DNA from: Bacteroidota bacterium
GTDB taxonomy: Bacteria > Bacteroidota > Bacteroidia > Flavobacteriales_F > PHOS-HE28
Length of the DNA: 48,464 nt
NCBI GenBank assembly: GCA_023412755.1
Contig: JAEZCB010000091.1
Location: forward strand, 1-48,464
Reading direction: 5' to 3'
Of this stretch, positions 8,800 through 17,281 are shown in pieces (position 1 is the first letter of the stretch; the number at the start of each line of letters is the position of its first letter). The position numbers and the translations under genes were made by a program. The notes under the pieces were generated by a model. The model saw nothing but the letters and a program-made list of their open reading frames with translations. It did no database searches and had not been told where the DNA came from.

Positions 8800-9165
8800 A
8801 TGCGCCTCGATAAATTCCTCTGGTGTGTTCGCCTCTTCAAGACCAGGGCCCTGGCCACGGATGCGCTGAAGCGAAACCAGGTGAAGCTCAATGGACGAGA
8901 GGTTAAGCCTTCCGTTGAGGTAAAGCCGGGCGACAGCTTTTCCTTGCGTGTGCCGCCGATCCAGCGGGTGTGGCAGATCCTGGCCCTGCCTTCATCGCGG
9001 GTCGGGGCGAAGCTGGTGCCAGAGTTGATAAAAGAAACCACACCATTCGAGGACCTGGACAGGCTGGAGACAGCCCGCATCGCAAAGGCCCAACACCGCG
9101 ATCCCGGTATGGGCCGGCCAACAAAAAAAGATCGCCGGGATATGGAGCGGTTCCGAGAAGAATGA
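8800..9165 (+). CDS. S4-domain RNA-binding protein (Hsp15-like)
   Basis: A 121-residue protein with an N-terminal S4 domain (MRLDKFLWCVRLFKTRALA..., VKLNGREVKPSVEVKPGD at about residues 27-47) and a basic C-terminal tail (GMGRPTKKDRRDMERF). Length, order and the GRPTKKDRR tail match the Hsp15/HslR family, which binds stalled 50S subunits carrying peptidyl-tRNA after heat stress. It follows the glycosyltransferase gene by 27 bases on the same strand, but functional linkage to sugar genes is not implied. The start is fixed by the S4 consensus beginning at residue 2. The assignment to Hsp15 over another small S4 protein is likely but not certain. Confidence 0.88.
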   Translation: MRLDKFLWCVRLFKTRALATDALKRNQVKLNGREVKPSVEVKPGDSFSLRVPPIQRVWQILALPSSRVGAKLVPELIKETTPFEDLDRLETARIAKAQHRDPGMGRPTKKDRRDMERFREE

Positions 9166-9346
9166 TCGCTTCGGAACAACGTTGTTTGAAAGATCCATCG
9201 GCCAGACCGCGGAAGATCCCCACGCCTTCCACACCTTTGCATCAGGGTCTTACGATCTTTTGTCGCATGATCTTTGTTAATAGGCGTCCTGTTCGAGGCA
9301 GGGCTTCGTTCAACGCCTGAAGCTTTACACAACACCCCACCACCAC

Positions 9347-12187
9347 ATGGCTAAGTGGACCAAACGCATTTTGTTCGGCATCGCCGGGCTCATCGTTCTT
9401 CTATTGCTTGTGATCATCCTTGTGCCGATCCTTTTCAAGGACAAGATCGAGGCCCGCGTGAAGGCGGAGGTGAACAAGAACCTCAACGCCCAGGTGGAGT
9501 GGGGCGATTGGAGCATCGGCCTGATCCGCAGCTTTCCGAACCTCACGGTGACCATGGATGATATCGTGGTTACCAACAATGCTCCCTTTGAAGGGATCCA
9601 ACTCGCGAACATCGGGCAGGTGACCCTCACGGTGGATATAAAAAGTGTGTTCAGAGACAAGATCGATATCCGCAGGATCGGCCTTGAGCGGCCCCTCATA
9701 CACGTCAAGGTGCTGGAGGATGGTACCGCGAATTGGGATATCGCCATAGAGACCGAAGAGACCGAGGTGCAGGCCGATGCGGACACCAGCACTTTCCATG
9801 TGGGGTTAAGTGAATACTGGATCAACGATGGCCGGGTGATCTATGATGATGCATCGCTGCCGATGTACATGGAACTGCGCGGCCTGGATCACAAAGGCAA
9901 CGGCGATTTCACGCAGGATCTATTCGTCTTGAACACCACCACCGAGGCGGATACGGTGAATGTCATCTTCGATGGCACCCAATACCTCCGGCGCGCAAAG
10001 GCCGACATCAAGGCCGATATCGACATGGACCTGCCCAACATGAAGTTCACCTTCCGGGAGAATGAGGCGGCCATCAACAAACTCGTTCTCGGTTTCGATG
10101 GCTGGCTGGCCATGCCCACCGATGACATCACCATGGACATAACATGGAATACCAAGCGCAGCGATCTGGCCACCATCCTTTCGCTGATCCCCGCGGAATT
10201 CGCCAGCGACCTGGAAGGTGTGGAAATGAGCGGCAAGGCCGCCTTCAACGGTTTTGTGAAAGGCACATACAACGAGAACACCATGCCTGGATTCGGGCTG
10301 GTGGTGGATGTGGATAACGGCCGGTTCAAGTATCCCGATCTGCCGAATAGCGTGGAGAACATCTTTGTGGACCTGAAGATCAACAGTCCAGGCGGGGCAG
10401 ACATGGATGGCATGGTGATAGACATGCCGCGCTTCGCCATGACCATGGCCGGCAACCCGATCGAGGCGCGCATGCATCTTACAACACCGATCAGCGATCC
10501 CAATGTGGATGCCGAACTGCGTGCGCAAATGGATCTGGCCACCGTGAAGACCGTGGTGCCCATGGAAGAGGACCTGCGTGGAAGCCTTACGGCCGATGTG
10601 CGCATGAAAGGGCGGATGAGCGCAATAGAGCAACAGCGTTATGATCAATTCGTGGCAGAAGGCAAAATGATCCTGCTGGACATGAGCTACCGCAGCGACT
10701 CGCTCCCTGTACCCATCGGGATCAACAGCCTCTACTTCGATTTCAGTCCGCGCTTCCTCTCCCTCACCAGCTTCGATGGTACAGTGGGCAGTTCGAACAT
10801 AAAGGCCAAAGGGCGTCTGGACAATTACATCCAATGGTGGCTGAAGGACAGCACCCTGGCTGGGAACTTCGACCTAACCGCCGACCGTTTCGACCTGAAT
10901 GAGCTGATGGGTCCTGAAACACCAGAAGAGGAACCCGTGGCCACCACCGAACCAACCGATACAGCCCAAATGGATCTGATAGAGGTGCCTGCCAACATCA
11001 ATTTCCGCATGAACGCGAATGTGGGCGAGGTACTGTATGATAATATGGTGTTAAGCAATGTGCGCGGTGGCGTGCACGTGCATGATCGCCGGGTGGACCT
11101 GCGCGATGTGTTCTTCAACATCTTCGATGGAGCGGTGACCATGAGTGGAGGCTATGACACACGAGACCCTTCCCGCCCGATGATCGACTTCGCATATGAT
11201 GTGAAGGATGTGGACATACAGCAGGCGGTGGCCAGCATGGAGACCATCCAGAAGATGGCTCCTATCGCGAAGACCGCATTCGGCAAATTCAGCACCGACC
11301 TGAGCATGACGGCACAGCTCGATCAGCATATGCAGCCCCTGATGGAAACGCTTGCCGGGAAGGGAAATCTGCGCACCAAGAATGTCCGGGTGGATGGTTT
11401 CAAACCGCTGGTACAACTGGCACAGGCGCTGAAGATCCAAGAGTTGCAGAACACCAACATCCAGGATGTCTTCTTCACCTATGTTCTGCGTGATGGTAAG
11501 ATGATCACCGAACCCTTCGATGTGAAGCTGGATCGGGTAAAGGCGAGAGTGGGTGGCAGCACCGCGTTCGCCGACCAGGCCATCGATTATGATATGACGG
11601 CGAAGATCCCCAGCGACATCTTCGGTGCACAGGCCAACCAGGCGGTGGCAGGGCTTCTGGGGCAGGCCAACCAAGCCATTGGAGCGAACTTCCAGGTGCC
11701 GCAGGAGCTGGATGTTACCGTTAAGATCACGGGTACCATCGATGACCCCACCGTGAAACCGGTCTTCGCCGGAGGTGGATCCAGCGTGAAGGAAACGATC
11801 AAGGAGGAGGTGAAGGAGCAGATCAATACACAGATCGATCGTGCACGTGAAGAGGCCATTGAAAAAGCGAAAGCAGAACGCGATCGCCTGATCGCCGAAG
11901 CGCAGAAGCAGGCCGAACAACTCAAGGCCGATGCCCGCCGTGAGGCCGCCAACCTGAAGGCACAGGCCTACAAAGCCGCCGATGATGAATTGGCCAAAGT
12001 GACCAACCCGCTGGCCAAGGCCGCTGCCAAACTGGTGGCGGACAAGGCCAAGCAGGAGGCGGACAAGCGCGAGCAGCAGGCTGTGGCCGAGGCGGACAAA
12101 CGTGCCGACGGCATTGTGGACCAAGCCCGTAAGCAAGGGGACGACCTGGTGCGCCGCGCTGAAGAGACCGAAACCCGGCTGAAGTAA
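9347..12187 (+). CDS. AsmA-like envelope protein with C-terminal coiled-coil tail
   Basis: A 946-residue protein anchored by one N-terminal membrane helix (residues about 8-29) with the rest in the periplasm. The start of the soluble part (IEARVKAEVNKNLNAQVEW... then RSFPNLTVTMDDI) is the AsmA N-terminal pattern, and repeated beta-strand segments run to about residue 800, as in the AsmA/TamB bridge-like lipid-transport and outer-membrane assembly family. The AsmA C-terminal region is seen around TAKIPSDIFGAQ... and VTVKITGTIDDPTVKPVF. From about residue 815 the sequence changes to a long Ala/Lys/Glu/Arg-rich helix (for example EEAIEKAKAERDRLIAEAQ), which is not a usual part of AsmA. It begins a run of plus-strand envelope genes; the next start is 103 bases downstream. 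Confidence 0.85.
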   Translation: MAKWTKRILFGIAGLIVLLLLVIILVPILFKDKIEARVKAEVNKNLNAQVEWGDWSIGLIRSFPNLTVTMDDIVVTNNAPFEGIQLANIGQVTLTVDIKSVFRDKIDIRRIGLERPLIHVKVLEDGTANWDIAIETEETEVQADADTSTFHVGLSEYWINDGRVIYDDASLPMYMELRGLDHKGNGDFTQDLFVLNTTTEADTVNVIFDGTQYLRRAKADIKADIDMDLPNMKFTFRENEAAINKLVLGFDGWLAMPTDDITMDITWNTKRSDLATILSLIPAEFASDLEGVEMSGKAAFNGFVKGTYNENTMPGFGLVVDVDNGRFKYPDLPNSVENIFVDLKINSPGGADMDGMVIDMPRFAMTMAGNPIEARMHLTTPISDPNVDAELRAQMDLATVKTVVPMEEDLRGSLTADVRMKGRMSAIEQQRYDQFVAEGKMILLDMSYRSDSLPVPIGINSLYFDFSPRFLSLTSFDGTVGSSNIKAKGRLDNYIQWWLKDSTLAGNFDLTADRFDLNELMGPETPEEEPVATTEPTDTAQMDLIEVPANINFRMNANVGEVLYDNMVLSNVRGGVHVHDRRVDLRDVFFNIFDGAVTMSGGYDTRDPSRPMIDFAYDVKDVDIQQAVASMETIQKMAPIAKTAFGKFSTDLSMTAQLDQHMQPLMETLAGKGNLRTKNVRVDGFKPLVQLAQALKIQELQNTNIQDVFFTYVLRDGKMITEPFDVKLDRVKARVGGSTAFADQAIDYDMTAKIPSDIFGAQANQAVAGLLGQANQAIGANFQVPQELDVTVKITGTIDDPTVKPVFAGGGSSVKETIKEEVKEQINTQIDRAREEAIEKAKAERDRLIAEAQKQAEQLKADARREAANLKAQAYKAADDELAKVTNPLAKAAAKLVADKAKQEADKREQQAVAEADKRADGIVDQARKQGDDLVRRAEETETRLK

Positions 12188-12213
12188 TTTCGTACCGGGC
12201 AGGATCGATCAGG

Positions 12214-12241
12214 GCCGTGATCTTCAAACAATTATCACGGT
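12214..12241 (+). other. Short inverted repeat after the AsmA-like gene
   Basis: The arms GCCGTGAT-like (12214-12221) and ATCACGGT (12234-12241) can pair into an 8-base stem with one G-T pair and a 12-base AT-rich loop. There is no T-tract, so it may be a weak terminator, an operator for the following gene, or chance. Confidence 0.3.
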
Positions 12242-12290
12242 CACGGATCATACTGGTACGAGGTTTGGCATGAGCGGCGTTAAAGCAGGG

Positions 12291-14330
12291 ATGAAGCACT
12301 TCATGATCCGGTCCATTGGTCTTGTGCTCTGTTCGTTCCTGCTGGTGCCAGTGATCGCACAGGAGGAGGATCCCTGTGGGCCACCCACCGCCAAGAAGGT
12401 GCTGAAGCTGCTGGAAGAGGCTTCTAAGGCCAGGGATGCTGCGGCCAGGCACCAGAAATTGAAAGCGGCCCTCGAAGAGGAACCGGAGTGCGCCGAATGC
12501 CTCTTTCGCGCCGGGCTATCAGCCTTCCAGATCGGCATGCAAAGCGGCCGCGGCACGGGACCGGCATTGAATTACCTCCAACGTTTGGAGGAATTATGTC
12601 CGAATTACCACGCGGATGTGCCTTACCATCTGGGCGTGATGCATTATGCGGATGGCAATTATGCTGAAGCTGCCAAAGCTTTCGCGGATCTCCAGCGCTT
12701 TCCATTGGATGCCAAGGAGAAGCTTCCACGCGACCACGACAAGAAGCTGAAGGATGTGGAACAGGTACTTCCCGAGATCGCTTTCTACGTGGATTTTTAC
12801 AGGAATAAGATCCCATTCCATCCACGTTCCTTGGGAGAAGTGAACACTTCCGCCGAAGAATACCTGCCCATGCTTTCACCGGATAATGATCTCCTGTTCT
12901 TCACCCGCGTGAGCAAAGTGAAAGGCAAGGGCGACATTGTTTCGCGGGATGTGGAAGAGCTCATGGAGGCCAGGCGTACCGGGCCAGGCACCTACAACAC
13001 CGGCCGCTCGCTTCCAGAGCCATTCAACGTGGGCGACAGCTATGGTGGGGTCACCATCAGCGTGAACAACAAGGAGATGTTCGTCACCATCTGCGGTCCT
13101 CCGGATGCGCGTGGCTATCGCAACTGCGACATCTTCCGCACCAGATATACCACCCGGTTCGACACGGACCAGGGCGGGCCCGTATGGGAATGGACCGGGC
13201 TGGAGGATCTGGGGCCGAACATCAATACACCCAATGGTTGGGAAAGCCAGCCAAGCCTAAGTTCCGATGGCCGCATGTTGTATTTCGCCACACAGCGGGA
13301 GAACACGAAGGGCATGGACATCTACCAGAGCTCCCGCGATGAAAAAGGTGCGTGGTCGGAGGCGGTGCCCGTTCCAGGGATCAATACGGAGGGTGATGAA
13401 AAGGCTCCTTTTGTACATAGTGACAGCCGCACACTCTACTTCGCCGCACGGCCATCGCTGGAAGATCCCTCCCGTGGGCACCGCAGCATGGGCGGCTATG
13501 ATATCTACTATAGCCGCATGAACGATGATGGTTCATGGGGGCCTCCCCGTAACATCGGCCATCCGATCAATACCGACCAGGATGAACATGGATTGATCGT
13601 AAGCACCGATGGGCGTACGGCCTATTTCGCCAGCAACCGGTTCCGCGGTGCGGGAGGCTTGGATATCTACGGTTTCGATATGCCGCAGGATGCCCGGCCG
13701 GAGGAGATCATGGTGGTGAAGGGCGAGGTACGCGATGAGAATGGAGAATTGGTGCAGGATGCGCTGGTGGAGATCAAGTACATGGATACACGAAAGACGG
13801 AATTCATCCATGTGGACAACGCCGATGGCCGTTATGCCACCGTGGTGAAGCTGCGGCAAGGCAGCGATGTGGTGGTCACCGTGAAGAAGGAAGACCATGT
13901 ATTTGATTCGCGCAGCTTCAGTATCCAGGACACGGCGCGTGGGGGCGTGGCCGAGGCGGATATGACCGTGCAAATGATCGAAGTAGGAAAAAGTTACCGC
14001 GTGAACGACATCAAGTACGCGACAAACTCGGCCGAGATCACCCCCGCTTCACGCTTCATCCTGGATGAACTGATCACCTTCCTGAAGGACAATCCATCCG
14101 TGAAGATCAGGATAGACGGCCATACCGACAATGTGGGCGGTATGGATGAGAACATGAAATTGAGCCACGATCGGGCAGCCAACGTGATGGCTTATCTGAA
14201 GGAAGAGGGGGTGTCGGCCAAAAGGTTGGATTCCAAAGGATTCGGCCCCACCAAGCCGCTGGTGAGCAACGATACTCCTGAAGGGAGGGCGCAGAACCGC
14301 CGTACGGAGTTCATGGTCATCGGCAAGTAG
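12291..14330 (+). CDS. TPR-PD40-CRD-OmpA family protein (PorE-like architecture)
   Basis: A 679-residue exported protein. A signal peptide (MKHFMIRSIGLVLCSFLLVPVIA) is followed by a TPR-like helical region (about 30-160), a PD40/WD40-like beta-propeller with repeated [LS]SxDGRxLYFAS-type blades (about 180-460), a carboxypeptidase-regulatory-like domain (VVKGEVRDENGEL...) and a C-terminal OmpA peptidoglycan-binding domain with IRIDGHTDNVGG and NRRTEF. This order is that of PorE, a T9SS-associated protein of Porphyromonas gingivalis, but similar proteins occur in several copies per Bacteroidota genome, so orthology is uncertain; there is no lipobox here whereas PorE is a lipoprotein. The frame opens at 12270; the ATG at 12291 gives the cleanest signal peptide. 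A secreted protease gene follows 66 bases downstream. Confidence 0.85.
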   Translation: MKHFMIRSIGLVLCSFLLVPVIAQEEDPCGPPTAKKVLKLLEEASKARDAAARHQKLKAALEEEPECAECLFRAGLSAFQIGMQSGRGTGPALNYLQRLEELCPNYHADVPYHLGVMHYADGNYAEAAKAFADLQRFPLDAKEKLPRDHDKKLKDVEQVLPEIAFYVDFYRNKIPFHPRSLGEVNTSAEEYLPMLSPDNDLLFFTRVSKVKGKGDIVSRDVEELMEARRTGPGTYNTGRSLPEPFNVGDSYGGVTISVNNKEMFVTICGPPDARGYRNCDIFRTRYTTRFDTDQGGPVWEWTGLEDLGPNINTPNGWESQPSLSSDGRMLYFATQRENTKGMDIYQSSRDEKGAWSEAVPVPGINTEGDEKAPFVHSDSRTLYFAARPSLEDPSRGHRSMGGYDIYYSRMNDDGSWGPPRNIGHPINTDQDEHGLIVSTDGRTAYFASNRFRGAGGLDIYGFDMPQDARPEEIMVVKGEVRDENGELVQDALVEIKYMDTRKTEFIHVDNADGRYATVVKLRQGSDVVVTVKKEDHVFDSRSFSIQDTARGGVAEADMTVQMIEVGKSYRVNDIKYATNSAEITPASRFILDELITFLKDNPSVKIRIDGHTDNVGGMDENMKLSHDRAANVMAYLKEEGVSAKRLDSKGFGPTKPLVSNDTPEGRAQNRRTEFMVIGK

Positions 14331-14396
14331 GCTTATTTTTTCGACCAGTGGCAGGATCCGCCTGATGTGCAGCTATCTTTCGGGATATTTTCCATC

Positions 14397-16454
14397 ATGC
14401 GCTTAATACCCTTACTCATCCTTTTATCAACCGCAGAAGTTGCCGCAGCACAGATCTCGCAAGGTGGCAGCCCATTTCGTTGGAACGAGCAGCTTGATCA
14501 GCGATCCCTCCCGCTGGTAATGCTTGAGCCGCTGCAGCCATTGGATACCGCCATGCTGCATGACGGTGCTGCAGGCATCCAGTATGGTGTGCAAAGGTTC
14601 GTTGAAGTAGATGTGCCGCTGCAAGGTCTTTGGCAAGATATGTCCGATGGTGGCAGGCTCTGTCATGTGGTGATCGAAAGTGAAGGAGCGCTCATGATGA
14701 GCCTTCAGTTCGATCGTTGGGAGCTGCCTGCGGGGGCCATGGTGTACGTGTATGATGCGGCGCGGACCAGGTTCATCGGTGGCTTCGATGCCAGCAACCG
14801 CGGGCCAGAAGGTGATATGGCCACCGCCCTGATCCCGGGAGACAGGGTGGTGATCGAGTACCGGCTTCCGCCCGGTGCGCCCGATGGGCAGCTGCGGGTA
14901 TCCAGCATAACGCACGCCTACCGGGACATCTTAGGTCTGAGTGGCGACCGTGATTTCGATCCCGGTTTCCAGAGCGCACCATGCCATATCAACACGGCAT
15001 GTCCCGAGGCGGCAGCATGGCAGGACCAGAAGCGGGCGGTAGCCATGTTCCTTCGGCCCACAGGTGGTGGCTGCACAGGCATATTGCTCAACAACACCGC
15101 GGAACCGGGTAAGCCTTATTTCCATGTGGCCGCACACTGCTATCAGCCCAATGAGAGCCAGTGGGTGGTCTATTTCAACTATGAAGCGCCATTGTGTGTA
15201 GGTGATACAGGCCCAACTTCGCAAACGGTGACCGGAGCTACACTTCGCGCCAGCTATTACTATGACGATTTCGTGCTGGTGGAACTCAACACACCACCAC
15301 CCGCATCCTACAACGTTTATTACGCCGGTTGGGATCGCAGCGGAGCCACGCCCTCCACTGGCACGGTGATCCACCATCCGCTATATGATGTGAAGAAGAT
15401 CACCTTCAACAACGGCCCGGTCACTTCCACACAATCCGACAGCTGGCAGCTATGGCGCAACTATTGGGACCAGGGCCTGGTGGAGGCCGTATCCAGCGGT
15501 GCTCCCATGTTCGATCAGAACAAACGCATGGTGGGCCACATGTTCGATGGTGCGCAGGACTGCAACACCATGACCACCATTCCCACCGATTGCGCGAAAT
15601 TCAGCGCAAGCTGGGATGGAAGCACTGCCACCACACGCCTGCGCGACTGGCTTGATCCCGCGAACACCACAATGGCATTGGATGGTTATGATCCCAACGC
15701 CACGGATCAGGTGAAAGTGCGGGTAAGGGCCCATCTGGAAGGTCCCTTCAACAGTGGTACGGCTCTGATGAATGGCACTTTGCGCGCCAACGGGCTCATT
15801 CCACTGGCCGAGCCCTATACGGGGTTGGGTTACTCCCATGTGAATGGAGGGGGAGGAGAAGCCACCAGCGCCGCTGTACTGGCTGTTTCCAACGGTGGCA
15901 ATGCCATTGTTGACTGGGTGGTGATCGAACTGCGCAACAAGAACAATGCGCAGCAGGTGCTTGCCACAAAGTGTGCTCTGATCCAACGCGATGGTGACAT
16001 CGTGGCCACTGATGGAGCATCCGATGTATCCTTCAACATGCCTGCGGACCAGTACCACATAGCGGTGCGCCACAGGAACCATCTGGGCGTGATGACGGCC
16101 ACACCGGTGGCTCTTTCCGGCAACGCTTCATTGTTGGATATGGGCAGTGCCGCTGTGCCCTTGTATGGTGGCAGTGGATCCACCAAAGTGCTTGGAAGCA
16201 AACGGGTGTTGTGGGCTGGTGATGCAGGGGGCAATGGCACCATTAGCTACGTGGGTGCCCAGAACGACCGCGACCTCATCCTTCAAAAGCTGGGAGGATC
16301 AGTGCCCACCAGTACACTCACCGGCTACCATTCCGAGGATCTGAATATGGATGGGGTGGTACGCTATACAGGCCCCAACAACGACAGGGACAGCATCCTG
16401 ATCAACATTGGCGGTACGGTGCCCACCAATGTGAGAACGGGCACTCTACCGTAA
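14397..16454 (+). CDS. Secreted trypsin-fold serine protease (lysyl endopeptidase-like) with novel C-terminal module
   Basis: A 685-residue exported protease. The signal peptide (MRLIPLLILLSTAEVAAA) precedes a ~180-residue beta-rich prodomain, then a chymotrypsin-fold domain. Catalytic residues are visible: His247 in HVAAHC, Asp291 in DDFVLVEL and Ser367 in VSSGAPMFD, the arrangement of lysyl endopeptidase (Achromobacter protease I-like) proteins. From residue 439 to the end lies a module shared with the secreted hydrolase at 33106-34737 and finishing in two NDRD repeats. No canonical T9SS C-terminal domain is present. The frame opens at 14367; the ATG at 14397 begins the signal peptide. The last 9 bases overlap the end of the convergent terC-like gene. 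Confidence 0.88.
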   Translation: MRLIPLLILLSTAEVAAAQISQGGSPFRWNEQLDQRSLPLVMLEPLQPLDTAMLHDGAAGIQYGVQRFVEVDVPLQGLWQDMSDGGRLCHVVIESEGALMMSLQFDRWELPAGAMVYVYDAARTRFIGGFDASNRGPEGDMATALIPGDRVVIEYRLPPGAPDGQLRVSSITHAYRDILGLSGDRDFDPGFQSAPCHINTACPEAAAWQDQKRAVAMFLRPTGGGCTGILLNNTAEPGKPYFHVAAHCYQPNESQWVVYFNYEAPLCVGDTGPTSQTVTGATLRASYYYDDFVLVELNTPPPASYNVYYAGWDRSGATPSTGTVIHHPLYDVKKITFNNGPVTSTQSDSWQLWRNYWDQGLVEAVSSGAPMFDQNKRMVGHMFDGAQDCNTMTTIPTDCAKFSASWDGSTATTRLRDWLDPANTTMALDGYDPNATDQVKVRVRAHLEGPFNSGTALMNGTLRANGLIPLAEPYTGLGYSHVNGGGGEATSAAVLAVSNGGNAIVDWVVIELRNKNNAQQVLATKCALIQRDGDIVATDGASDVSFNMPADQYHIAVRHRNHLGVMTATPVALSGNASLLDMGSAAVPLYGGSGSTKVLGSKRVLWAGDAGGNGTISYVGAQNDRDLILQKLGGSVPTSTLTGYHSEDLNMDGVVRYTGPNNDRDSILINIGGTVPTNVRTGTLP
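15711..16451 (+). other. C-terminal module of the protease (shared with the hydrolase), with two dockerin-like repeats
   Basis: This encodes the last 247 residues of the protease. The first ~165 residues are a beta-rich domain with VRVRAHLEGPF, LRANGLIP, AIVDWVVIELRN and RHRNHLGVMT; nearly the same landmarks in the same order occur in the hydrolase at 33109-33840. It ends in two tandem units, one from W at 16212 with GDAGGNG...NDRD and one with EDLNMDG...NDRD, each closed by IGG or LGG and VPT, then a final TGTLP. The D-x-N-x-D-G spacing of the second unit is that of a dockerin or EF-hand calcium loop; the first unit is degenerate. Confidence 0.8.
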
Positions 16455-17246
16455 AGGCGCACGCGGGTGGCCCGGAGCTTCTCCCGGCTCCACCGAACCA
16501 GTGCCTTCCAGCATGCGGTTTCGCATCATGCGCAGGTTGAGCATCTCCACCAGTACGGAGAAGCCCATGGCGAAGTAGATGTAGTTCTTGTTCACATGTT
16601 CGCCCATTCCCTCCATGAGCAGGGTAACGCCGATCATCACCAGGAATGAGAGTGCCAGCATCTTCACCGTTGGCCGTGCCTCGACAAAGTCACTGATGGC
16701 CCTGGCAGAGACCATCATAACACCTACGGCTATCATCACCGCAAGTACCATGATCACGATCTCGTTGCTCATACCTACCGCCGTGATCACGGAGTCCAGG
16801 GAGAAGACCAGGTCGATCAGCACGATCTGTGTGATCACACCCGAAAGCGTTCTGATCTTCTTGCCGGTACTATCCTCCTCATCCCGTCCCTGCACCTTGG
16901 CATGGATCTCCACCGTGGCCTTGTACAGCAGGAACAATCCCCCCAGCACCAGCACCAGATCCCTGCCACTGAAGGGCTCACTAAGTATGCGGAAGATCTC
17001 CTGATCCAGGCTCATCACCCAGCTTAGGGACAGCAGCAGCAACACCCGTGTGATCATCGCCAGCGCCAGGCCGAGCTGCCTTGCAAGCTGCCGTTCCTTC
17101 TCTATCCGCAAGCTATTGCTGATGATGGAGATGAAGATGATGTTGTCGATGCCGAGCACGATCTCCAACGCCGTAAGCGTGAGGAGGGCCGTGAGGCCAT
17201 GGCCGGTGAATAACACCGAAAAGTCGAGTTCAGAGAAGTCCAGCAT
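16446..17246 (-). CDS. TerC/YkoY-family integral membrane protein
   Basis: A 266-residue inner-membrane protein with about seven hydrophobic helices. The conserved TerC features are visible: LEIVLGIDNIIFISI near the N-terminus and LIDLVFSLDSVITAVG in the middle, each with membrane-embedded acidic residues thought to bind metal. Members export manganese or calcium or take part in metal loading of secreted proteins; older annotations call them tellurium resistance. The frame opens at 17267 and the ATG at 17244-17246 (MLDFSELDFSVLF) is preferred. The 3' end overlaps the convergent protease gene by 9 bases. The upstream membrane transferase gene ends 35 bases from the chosen start on the same strand. 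Confidence 0.88.
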   Translation of the reverse strand: MLDFSELDFSVLFTGHGLTALLTLTALEIVLGIDNIIFISIISNSLRIEKERQLARQLGLALAMITRVLLLLSLSWVMSLDQEIFRILSEPFSGRDLVLVLGGLFLLYKATVEIHAKVQGRDEEDSTGKKIRTLSGVITQIVLIDLVFSLDSVITAVGMSNEIVIMVLAVMIAVGVMMVSARAISDFVEARPTVKMLALSFLVMIGVTLLMEGMGEHVNKNYIYFAMGFSVLVEMLNLRMMRNRMLEGTGSVEPGEAPGHPRAPLR

Positions 17247-17281
17247 GGGGAATGAAAGAAGGCGCAAAGCTATGGTGGTAC

